Source: an uncultured Clostridia bacterium (GTDB taxonomy: Bacteria; Bacillota; Clostridia; Christensenellales; Borkfalkiaceae). Taken from it: a stretch of 8,994 nt of DNA. Position 1 is the first letter of the stretch. The number at the start of each line of letters is the position of its first letter. Shown here one piece after another: positions 1 through 6,377 of this stretch. Location: the NCBI GenBank assembly GCA_900557285.1, contig USSJ01000030.1:1-8994 (forward strand), read 5' to 3'. The translations under genes were made by a program, and so were the position numbers. Under the pieces are notes generated by a model, which had not been told where the DNA came from, made no database searches, and saw only the letters and a program-made list of their open reading frames with translations.

Positions 1-165
1 ACCGACGCGCCGCTGGCGTTCCGACCGGAGGAGAACCGGGTGCAGGAGCCCGGGGAAGCGGCCTATCCGCTGTTTTTGCGCTTGGAGTTTACGAAGCTCA
101 TTGAAAAGTTCGGCCTGACGGCGCAGAAGGCTCCGGCGGCGCAGGCGCCTGCCGTTTCCCTATGA
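1..165 (+). CDS. C-terminal end of a Pol I-type 5'-3' exonuclease (partial)
   Basis: Only the last 54 codons are in the window; the frame is open from base 1 to the TGA at 163-165. The peptide holds a block with the pattern AAYPLFLRLEFTKLIEKFGL. This closely resembles the end of the 5'-3' exonuclease domain of bacterial DNA polymerase I (compare the LERLEF..LLHEFGL stretch of Taq polymerase, from memory). In Pol I this block leads into the 3'-5' exonuclease and polymerase domains. Here it is followed by about 15 Ala/Pro/Gln-rich residues and a stop. The likeliest reading is a stand-alone 5'-3' exonuclease, a family that removes RNA primers and flaps; a truncated polA is the alternative. Catalytic carboxylates would lie upstream, outside the window. 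It is the only + strand gene and converges on the glycosidase operon. Confidence 0.6.
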   Translation, partial: TDAPLAFRPEENRVQEPGEAAYPLFLRLEFTKLIEKFGLTAQKAPAAQAPAVSL

Positions 166-169
166 AATC

Positions 170-195
170 GCAAAGCAATATGCTTTGCTTTTTTT
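170..195 (+). terminator. Intrinsic terminator after the exonuclease gene
   Basis: A perfect 8-bp stem, GCAAAGCA (170-177) with TGCTTTGC (181-188) and a 3-base loop, is followed at once by seven T (189-195). It begins five bases after the stop codon at 163-165, the classical arrangement for a Rho-independent terminator on the + strand. On the - strand the stem is followed by GATTTC, so it would be at best a weak terminator for the oncoming GH20 gene. An outer inverted repeat, gaaatcg (164-170) with cgatttc (199-205), encloses the whole element. Confidence 0.88.
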
Positions 196-251
196 ATCCG
201 ATTTCCTGCTTTCCTGAATATGTCAGCCCGTTTCTTCGTTTTGAAAATCTA

Positions 252-1682
252 TTAAAAGAGCGTCCGTGTTCCCAGCCACCCTGCACCCGGGCGGTCTGTC
301 CCCGACGAAATTTTTCGGAGAATGTTGCCCGACAAAGACATCGATTCCGCATATGTGAGGTCTGTCCTGCCGCCGCACATCTCATCCGCCGCCTGCAAGA
401 GCCGCGCGATAAACGGATGCGTAGCGTTCCATGTCGTCAGCAAGATCCCCTTCCCGCCGTTGTTTACAGCCGTTTGCACGTGACAATGAATATTGTCCGG
501 ATCTTCCCACGGTGAACCGAGAACTTCAAACCCGTTTTGCCTGAAAAACTGACTCGTTTCCACTTCACCTTCGCGCACATCGTACTGCCAGTCCGCTATC
601 ACTACGCTTTTATCCAGCAAACCGATCGCTCCGCATGTTTCGCCGCCTGGAACCTGGTTCGCACTATACGGCGCGGGAAAACGCTTCGGATCCAGAAGCT
701 GATCCCCCCACATGATTGCGCGCCTCCCGTCTTTTTTCAGGGAAGCCGCAATTTCATTGACATAATTAGCAAAAAGCAGCTTTTGTTCTCCTGCCTGCAG
801 GCAGCGTTCACAAGTTGCAAAGCTGAAAGACTCATCCATTCCGATATGGAAATATTCTCCTTTGCCCGCAAGCTTTGCAAGCTCTTTTCTGACATCCCCG
901 AGAATTTGCTTCACCGAAGGGTTCGTGACGCACCACGTCCAGCCGTCCGGTTCAAAGAGCGGAGCATAGAGCGGATTTTGCCCCAATACCACATGATCGG
1001 CTCCGTTCACGCGGCTCTGCGCGGCATGCCCCAGATGATTGAAAAACGGGACTACTTCCATGCCCAGCCACCGCGCTTCGTTCAGGATCGGAGTCAAATC
1101 TTTTTCGGTATAAGAATGGCCCGCCCACCCCAGCACGGGGAAAGTTTTAAAAGCATACGTTCCCCAGAATTCCAATACAAAATGGGTATAGCGGTACATC
1201 CCGCTCAGCCGTATAAACTGCTTCAATGCCTCCAAAGAAGTGGAAGGAAACAGACAATAATGAACACCGCGGAAAGACAATTCCGCCTTTTCGCAAAAAT
1301 ACCCGCAGGCAACCCGCATATCCGTGGCCACCACGTCGCCCACGGGACGGAACATCTGCAAAAATACGGTAAACGCCCTCGCAAGTTCTTGTGCGTCTTT
1401 CCCTTCGAGACAGATTCCCTGCTCAGTCACGCTGACTGAAAAATCGCAGCCGCACAATCCGCCCGCTTCTCCTTTCCCGAGAATAATTTTTCCTTCCTCA
1501 CCGAACGCGAATTCCGCCTTGCTCAACCCAAGCGAAAAATTTTTATAAAGCTCTGCATAAAAAGCACACTGCTCTCCGCTGAACGAACGCGGGACCGTGA
1601 TCGTCTGGCACTCTTGCAATATAAAATATCCGTGCCTTTTCTCTGCTGTCCGCGGTAAAGGATATACATAATACGGATTCAT
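252..1682 (-). CDS. GH20 family glycoside hydrolase (beta-N-acetylhexosaminidase-like)
   Basis: This 476-residue protein probably releases terminal beta-linked N-acetylhexosamines, or a related sugar, from oligosaccharides. Residues 1-125 form an alpha/beta domain like the GH20b domain that precedes the barrel. The TIM barrel starts near 'FRGVHYC' (R138 is the conserved sugar-binding Arg position) and runs to about 435. The GH20 signature is 'FHIGMDES' with the paired acids D283-E284; in this family Glu is the acid/base and Asp orients the substrate acetamido group. Trp residues in 'MWGDQ' (W325), 'DWQY' (W365) and 'TTWN' (W418) suit the active-site wall. No signal peptide is visible, so it is probably cytoplasmic. 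The ATG at 1682-1680 has an AGGAG seven bases upstream (1690-1694). It is the last gene of the leftward cluster, 183 bases after the GH78 gene. The family is secure; the exact substrate is not. Confidence 0.93.
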   Translation of the reverse strand: MNPYYVYPLPRTAEKRHGYFILQECQTITVPRSFSGEQCAFYAELYKNFSLGLSKAEFAFGEEGKIILGKGEAGGLCGCDFSVSVTEQGICLEGKDAQELARAFTVFLQMFRPVGDVVATDMRVACGYFCEKAELSFRGVHYCLFPSTSLEALKQFIRLSGMYRYTHFVLEFWGTYAFKTFPVLGWAGHSYTEKDLTPILNEARWLGMEVVPFFNHLGHAAQSRVNGADHVVLGQNPLYAPLFEPDGWTWCVTNPSVKQILGDVRKELAKLAGKGEYFHIGMDESFSFATCERCLQAGEQKLLFANYVNEIAASLKKDGRRAIMWGDQLLDPKRFPAPYSANQVPGGETCGAIGLLDKSVVIADWQYDVREGEVETSQFFRQNGFEVLGSPWEDPDNIHCHVQTAVNNGGKGILLTTWNATHPFIARLLQAADEMCGGRTDLTYAESMSLSGNILRKISSGTDRPGAGWLGTRTLF

Positions 1683-1865
1683 TTCAGATCTCCTCTTGGT
1701 TGAAATTTTACGATACGTTACTGCATTTCTGCTACAAAACCGCCGCCTTTGCAGATTTTATCCGCACAGGAAACGACAGAAAAATCCGCAATTTGAAAAA
1801 AAGAGAAACCCTTCGTTTTTTCTGTAAACGGTATCGGCTGCTCGTTTTGCCGTCTCCCGCGCCCG
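1683..1865 (-). other. 183-base intergenic gap between GH78 and GH20 genes
   Basis: This is the widest gap in the cluster. Read on the - strand it holds an A/T-rich inverted repeat (GAAAAAA and TTTTTTC about 14 bases apart, roughly 1793-1822) without a GC-rich stem, so it is not a convincing terminator. TAAAAT hexamers are present, for example one in 'GCGGATAAAATC', but none has a good -35 box 16-18 bases upstream. The only clear signal is the GH20 SD, AAGAGGAG (1690-1697). Its length would allow an internal promoter for GH20, but I cannot show one. Confidence 0.4.
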
Positions 1866-3851
1866 TCAGTTTCCGCACGCACTCGCCGGCACAACGACCG
1901 TCCTGCCCGCACGGATCGCATATCGATTTGTTCCCGCGATCAGACAGCCGTCCAGATCCGATGAATATACTTTAATATTCCCGTCCCCGTCAGCTTGTAC
2001 GGAAAGATATCCCCTTTTGAGGGCGACCGTGACCGAACAATCGCGTATCAGCGACAGCACGGGCCGCACTTCAAAACTTTCGCCGAAATCTATATCCGTA
2101 CGGATCCCATAGAAATAACGGGGTACCAGATACAAAACGCTCGATCCCCAGATATGGCAGCGGCTCATACCGAACGGTCGGTTGTACATGGGGCGCGGCG
2201 GTTCGTCCGTATCCCCTGTTTCAAAATACTCCCAGAACGTTTTTGCGCCCGCATTGACCATTCCGCCCCAATATTCAATAATTTCTTTTACCGCCCTTTC
2301 GTATTCGCCCAATTCAAACAGGCACGACAGCTTATACGACTGCATATACGGAGTCGTGATCGGAGGAATACTTTTATCGAAAAGAAGGGCATGCTTGATT
2401 TTATCGCGTTTTTCGGCATCGACGATGCCATACAATACCGCAAACATGTTTGCGTATGCACTGACTTCCTCTCCGACCGTTCCCTCCTTGCGGGAATGGC
2501 GGTACACGCCGCGCGCATCGTCCCAGAATACTTCGTCCGTTTTCGCCTTCAGCTTCCCGGCACGCTCGCGGTATTCCGCCGATTCTTTGCCGATCGCTTC
2601 ACTGACTTTTGCAAAGGCGGACAGCGCCAGATAGAATAAAATTTGTTCAAAGCTCAATTCTCCCGACGTGTCTAACCGACTGTTCCAATCCACAAAAACC
2701 CAATCGCCCGGAAGCCCGTACAAAAAACCGTCGCCGTTCACTCTGGAACAGACATAGTCCATGTGCTCTTTATAGACAGGATATATCCTCTGCAAAAACT
2801 GCACATCGCCCGAATGTTCGTAATATTCCCAGACAGACAGAATGGCGTAAAGCGTATAATCCATTATGTGGTTTATGTACGCAGTGACGGGCGGTTTTCC
2901 GAATAATGCCACAATGCTTCGCTTGATTGCGGCAAAATCGCTGCTGCGATAATAATCCAGCCGAAACGCCTGGTATGCGTCGCCCTCCCACAGCCAACGG
3001 TCTCGCTTTGCACCGTCCAGATAAAATTCCCTGTCACACACCGAAAACGTATACGCCGCCGTCTTTACGATCTTATCGAGCAACGCATCGTTCGTTCCGA
3101 ACGAAAACAATACTTTTTTCGGGTTGTATTCCTCCTCCGCCGACAACTCGTACGGCGAATCGGTCACGATACGCAAATAACGGAAAGCCCTGCTTTTACC
3201 GTCGTCATACAAACCGCCGTCAGGGGTAAAAAAGGCAATCTGCTCACAGTCATTGTCACTCATCGCTTCGGAAAGCGTTTCTCCGAAATAACAGCGGAAT
3301 GGAGCGCGCCCGCATCCCCGCAGGCGGATATACCCCATGAAAATTTTTCCGTAATCGTATACCTTTCCGTCCTCGCACGGAAAAACCGCGGCAGAGATCG
3401 GTCTTTTCGGAAGTTTCCAGGTGTTCGGCGTCTGCTCACCGCAATCGATTTCCGATGCGGGCAACAGATGATATTGATCGTATGAGGCCAAAACGTTTGC
3501 ATCGCTGCAAAAATATTCTCCGTCAACACAGATGCAAGGCAATCCGTCAGGATGATACACCCAGCAATGGATCTTGTGACTGCCCTTCTTTAACGAAACC
3601 GTACCCGTAAAATTTTCATAATATACGTTCGGCCCTTCCATAAACAGGCTGACTTCTCCTTCATGACGGATGCGGATCACCGTGTCCTCGGGAGCATCGA
3701 ATTCCAAAATAAACTGCACGTTGTGCCAAGGACTGTCAACGCGCCAGAACGGCATAATCTGCACGCCGCGCTGAAATCGCCGAGCCTGTACCTTTTCCGC
3801 CAACATGATTTCATAATCGCCCGGATAACAAATCCATTTACCCTGTCTCAT
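1866..3851 (-). CDS. GH78 alpha-L-rhamnosidase-like enzyme
   Basis: This 661-residue protein probably hydrolyses terminal alpha-L-rhamnose from glycans or glycosides. Residues 1-240 are N-terminal beta-sandwich material, about 250-580 an (alpha/alpha)6 barrel, and 585-661 a C-terminal beta domain. The hallmark is 'LDGAKRDRWLWEGD' (278-291). D279, D284 and D291 match the spacing of acidic residues that contact rhamnose in the Bacillus GL1 RhaB structure (from memory). 'GDWVFVDW' (382-389) and 'TFWEYFE' (538-544, E541 the likely base) follow, then 'SRCHIWGSSVLYLVPRYFYGI', the family's late barrel motif. The general-acid position is Asp (D284) rather than Glu. It is shorter than the usual 850-1000 residues and lacks a signal peptide, so it is probably cytoplasmic. 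The ATG is chosen because the N-terminus 'KWICYPGDYEI' is family-like; its SD is unusually distant (see 3852-3893). Confidence 0.93.
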   Translation of the reverse strand: MRQGKWICYPGDYEIMLAEKVQARRFQRGVQIMPFWRVDSPWHNVQFILEFDAPEDTVIRIRHEGEVSLFMEGPNVYYENFTGTVSLKKGSHKIHCWVYHPDGLPCICVDGEYFCSDANVLASYDQYHLLPASEIDCGEQTPNTWKLPKRPISAAVFPCEDGKVYDYGKIFMGYIRLRGCGRAPFRCYFGETLSEAMSDNDCEQIAFFTPDGGLYDDGKSRAFRYLRIVTDSPYELSAEEEYNPKKVLFSFGTNDALLDKIVKTAAYTFSVCDREFYLDGAKRDRWLWEGDAYQAFRLDYYRSSDFAAIKRSIVALFGKPPVTAYINHIMDYTLYAILSVWEYYEHSGDVQFLQRIYPVYKEHMDYVCSRVNGDGFLYGLPGDWVFVDWNSRLDTSGELSFEQILFYLALSAFAKVSEAIGKESAEYRERAGKLKAKTDEVFWDDARGVYRHSRKEGTVGEEVSAYANMFAVLYGIVDAEKRDKIKHALLFDKSIPPITTPYMQSYKLSCLFELGEYERAVKEIIEYWGGMVNAGAKTFWEYFETGDTDEPPRPMYNRPFGMSRCHIWGSSVLYLVPRYFYGIRTDIDFGESFEVRPVLSLIRDCSVTVALKRGYLSVQADGDGNIKVYSSDLDGCLIAGTNRYAIRAGRTVVVPASACGN

Positions 3852-3893
3852 ACTATCGGGCGGCAGGTTTGCCTGCCGCCCCGTCCTCCTTCT
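3852..3893 (-). promoter_or_regulatory. Structured ribosome-binding region of the GH78 gene: distant SD plus hairpin
   Basis: On the - strand, an excellent SD (AAGGAGG, 3885-3891) begins two bases after the TAA of the lipoprotein gene (3894-3896). It lies 33 bases from the GH78 ATG (3849-3851), too far for normal initiation. Between them is a perfect GC-rich inverted repeat with 10-bp arms (3858-3867 and 3872-3881) and a 4-base loop. Folding removes 24 bases and leaves an effective SD-to-ATG distance of 9. No other SD lies next to the ATG and no T run follows the stem, so it is not a terminator. A translational-bridge role is inference; an mRNA-stabilising or processing hairpin is the alternative. 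Confidence 0.7.
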
Positions 3894-6326
3894 TTAAACA
3901 ATCGTATATGTGAGCGTGATCGTCTGATCCAGCATGCCGTCTTTGGACAATTTCACCTGCGCTGCATACTTCCCTTCACTCTCGGTGACAGACTCGATCG
4001 TATAATAACAGCCTGCAAATTTTTCTGCAATATCCGCTGCAATATCCGCCTGCACTGTCTCCGCCGTCGAAGCGATCTCATACGATGCATCCCCGACCGT
4101 TACCGAAACATTGTCTATCAGCAACCGATAGAAAAGATTGTCGCTCGCCGGTGCATTGAATTTGATTCTGACGGCAATACCGCCTGCTTCCGCTATGGCC
4201 GCCGCCTGCTCCGCCGTCAACTCAAACGATACGGTTCGCCAGGTCCCGTTATACCATTCCAGATCTTTGATATTGAATTTCTTCAAATACTCGTTGTCCG
4301 CATAGCACGCATATACCTCCAAATCGACATCCTCATACGTCGTGCCGTAGAAATTGGAACCCGTTCCCGAGAACATCGCATCCAGAGAAAGTTTCCCGCC
4401 TGCCTGCGCCGCCTTTAATACGTCCGAATAAATCACAAACCATCCGTTATTATTGTCGGGCGAACCTTCAAAATACATCATGCTTTCTCCCGCTCTTCCT
4501 GCTTCAAGCTCAGTCAGACCGCACGTGTCTTCGCCATTCATGGCCCCGACACCTTTGTAGGAGAAACTTGTGCCCCCTTCAAAATCTTCCACCAGACCGT
4601 TGCTCAGATACTTGTTGACCGAAATCCCGTATATTATGGCTGTCATCTGATGCCCCGGTTCCGCTATCCTGAATTTCAGGCCGCCGTCCGCCTTGATCTT
4701 TGCCGTATCATACGGATCAAACGTAATGCTGAACGCATAACTTCTCGAATAGCTGTTTGTTACCGTAACCGACGTGCCGTCCTCATACTTGACCATCGTC
4801 GAGCCGTATTTAACGCGAAGCAGGCGATTGGGTATCATCGCCACCTGCTGCAGCGGGAAGAAATCGAGATTCCATGCTTCAAAATATCCGCTGGAATATT
4901 CCTCTGCCGCCATCGTGATCGATACCGTCAGCGTATCGCCCGGCTGTATCGCGTCGATCAGATCCGTAATGAAACTCTTACCCTTGTTATCGGCAAAGGT
5001 CTGACCTTCTTTATGCAATGCTATAAACGTGCCGCTCGTGCCGCTCGCCGCAGACAGCTTTTGTCCTTCCGCGCTCGTCGCTACATCGAAAGACGCACGG
5101 ACAAGACTTCCGTCCTGGCTCCACTGCGCGACCATCTCGATGCGCGCACCGTCTTCTTCACTCAGATTCATGATCTGCTGTTCGTTTGTGAACGTCTCCG
5201 TTCCGGATTTCCAGCCGTTAAACGTGTAATGTTTCTTGGTGAATGCATTCGCGGTGAGATTCGATTCCTCTCCGTAAGCGACCGTCTGTTCGTTCATCGT
5301 TCCGCTGCCGCCGCCCGCAGAATAGACGATCGTATATTGATTGACAGCGTATTCCACCGTCAGCGCAAGGCTCTCGTCGCCCGCAATATTCCCGCTCACG
5401 ACACTCGTTTCGGCAACATGATACCCCGTACGGACAGCTTCTTCCGCCTTGGCCGCTATGTCCGCCTGCGTGTCCGTCGTGCCCGTCAGATAATATTTCC
5501 CGTCCGCCGTCTGCAGTCCGAATGCTTCCGCATAGTCCGCCGTCTTGTCTTCCCCGTCCACTTTTACCGTCACATAGTATTTCGTGTCCGTGTTCGGCGT
5601 AAGAACCAGCTTCAGTTCGGTATTCGCCGTGATCGGCGTGTCAAACGTGAAATCTGCCCCGTCTTTCTGCCATTTTGCCGTGTACCCTGCTTTCGCAAAC
5701 TGCGGATCTTCCGCCAGCGATCCGTGTTTTACGGTCTGCGCGCCGATCGCCTGCTCACTGCCCGTATCAAACGTTACTTCATATTCGAGCGTCGCATATT
5801 CCACGCTCAGCGACAAACTTCCGTCTGCCGCTATTTTCCCCGTAAGAACACTCGACGTTTTCAGTTCTTTTCCTTCGGGAATTTTTTCCTGCGCAAGGGT
5901 GCCTATGTCCGCCTGCGTGTCCGTCGTGCCCGTCAGATAATATTTTCCGTCCGCCGCCTGCAGCCCGAACGATTCCGCATAGTCCGCCGTCTTGTCTTCT
6001 CCGTCCACTTTTACCGTCACATAGTATTTCGTGTCCGTATTGGCTTTCCATGCGGCTTTCAAAGTGATATCGCTCTCCACCTTCATCGAATCAAATTTGA
6101 ATTCCTCGCCATCAAGAGTCCATTTTTCAAACGTATATCCGACCTTCTGCGGCGCAGCCGGTTCCTCCGCGTACGTACCCTTTTCGATCGTCTGTTCCTG
6201 CACCGCAGATCCGCCGTCAGAATCAAACGACACCTTCACATTCCCCGCTGAACATGCGACAAAGGCAAAACAAAACGCTGCCAACATCACAAGTACAAGC
6301 CAACCTGCAAACTTCTTCATTTTCAC
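3894..6326 (-). CDS. Secreted lipoprotein with InlB/Flg_new repeats and putative glycan-binding domains
   Basis: This is an 810-residue predicted cell-surface lipoprotein. The N-terminus has Lys residues, a hydrophobic stretch (6-24) and a lipobox 'FVAC' with Cys25 as the lipidation site. Three InlB B-repeat/Flg_new-like units follow (about 29-94, 182-243 and 330-402), with motifs such as 'GYTFEKW' and 'HYTFNGW'. Between them lie two copies of a 46-residue block starting 'NTDTKYYVTVKVDGEDKTAD' (96-141 and 245-290), each followed by a diverged 'TSxVxxGxIAxDxSLxLxVEY' module. Residues about 408-572 and 577-746 look like beta-sandwich modules; the second ends 'LLIDNVSVTVG', a common pattern in carbohydrate-binding jelly rolls. 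A C-terminal 60-residue module resembles the inter-repeat module. No catalytic motif is recognised. The start is GTG at 6326 (SD AGGAG 4 bases away) or ATG at 6320 (10 bases away). A role in glycan capture is inferred from its glycosidase neighbours. Confidence 0.9.
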   Translation of the reverse strand: MKMKKFAGWLVLVMLAAFCFAFVACSAGNVKVSFDSDGGSAVQEQTIEKGTYAEEPAAPQKVGYTFEKWTLDGEEFKFDSMKVESDITLKAAWKANTDTKYYVTVKVDGEDKTADYAESFGLQAADGKYYLTGTTDTQADIGTLAQEKIPEGKELKTSSVLTGKIAADGSLSLSVEYATLEYEVTFDTGSEQAIGAQTVKHGSLAEDPQFAKAGYTAKWQKDGADFTFDTPITANTELKLVLTPNTDTKYYVTVKVDGEDKTADYAEAFGLQTADGKYYLTGTTDTQADIAAKAEEAVRTGYHVAETSVVSGNIAGDESLALTVEYAVNQYTIVYSAGGGSGTMNEQTVAYGEESNLTANAFTKKHYTFNGWKSGTETFTNEQQIMNLSEEDGARIEMVAQWSQDGSLVRASFDVATSAEGQKLSAASGTSGTFIALHKEGQTFADNKGKSFITDLIDAIQPGDTLTVSITMAAEEYSSGYFEAWNLDFFPLQQVAMIPNRLLRVKYGSTMVKYEDGTSVTVTNSYSRSYAFSITFDPYDTAKIKADGGLKFRIAEPGHQMTAIIYGISVNKYLSNGLVEDFEGGTSFSYKGVGAMNGEDTCGLTELEAGRAGESMMYFEGSPDNNNGWFVIYSDVLKAAQAGGKLSLDAMFSGTGSNFYGTTYEDVDLEVYACYADNEYLKKFNIKDLEWYNGTWRTVSFELTAEQAAAIAEAGGIAVRIKFNAPASDNLFYRLLIDNVSVTVGDASYEIASTAETVQADIAADIAEKFAGCYYTIESVTESEGKYAAQVKLSKDGMLDQTITLTYTIV
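5456..5591 (-). repeat. 136-bp direct repeat, copy 2 (lipoprotein residues ~245-290)
   Basis: By eye this differs from 5903-6038 at about six of 136 positions. The copies are 447 bases apart, exactly 149 codons, so the repeat keeps the reading frame. Only two differences change the protein (Ser/Ala and Ala/Thr). Identity stops abruptly at both edges. Confidence 0.9.
5903..6038 (-). repeat. 136-bp direct repeat, copy 1 (lipoprotein residues ~96-141)
   Basis: This is the upstream partner of 5456-5591 in the direction of transcription. It encodes the first 'NTDTKYYVTVKVDGEDKTAD' block. The sequence just outside the repeat has diverged strongly between copies although the encoded modules still align, which suggests recent gene conversion or a local duplication. 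Confidence 0.9.
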
Positions 6327-6377
6327 TAATCTCCTTTGTTTATTTTTATTTCGCCCGGGATCGCCCCGAACAATAAA

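Noticed and set aside
252..380. Possible frameshift at the 3' end of GH20, because the last 40 residues look irregular
   Set aside because: The in-frame tail keeps a pattern like 'ILRKI....GAGW', which resembles C-termini of related GH20 proteins. The other frames I could compare are no more convincing.
537..1439. A 300-codon open frame on the + strand opposite GH20
   Set aside because: It is wholly antisense to a well-supported GH20 domain, and its composition is basic and low in recognisable structure.
3849..3896. Lipoprotein and GH78 as one protein read through a stop, since both are in the same frame with only TAA plus 14 codons between them
   Set aside because: The TAA is followed by a strong SD and the GH78 N-terminus starts in a family-like way at the ATG. 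There is no sign of recoding; the shared frame is probably chance.
4650..6251. A 533-codon open frame on the + strand opposite the lipoprotein gene
   Set aside because: Its translation is Arg/Phe/Ile-rich with no recognisable motif, it has no SD worth noting, and it mirrors a repeat-rich gene whose codon choice avoids antisense stops. It is an antisense shadow.
6338..6377. Imperfect GC-rich hairpin between the GH10 and lipoprotein genes
   Set aside because: The stem needs a bulge and is followed by A-rich rather than T-rich sequence on the - strand, so there is no support for termination.
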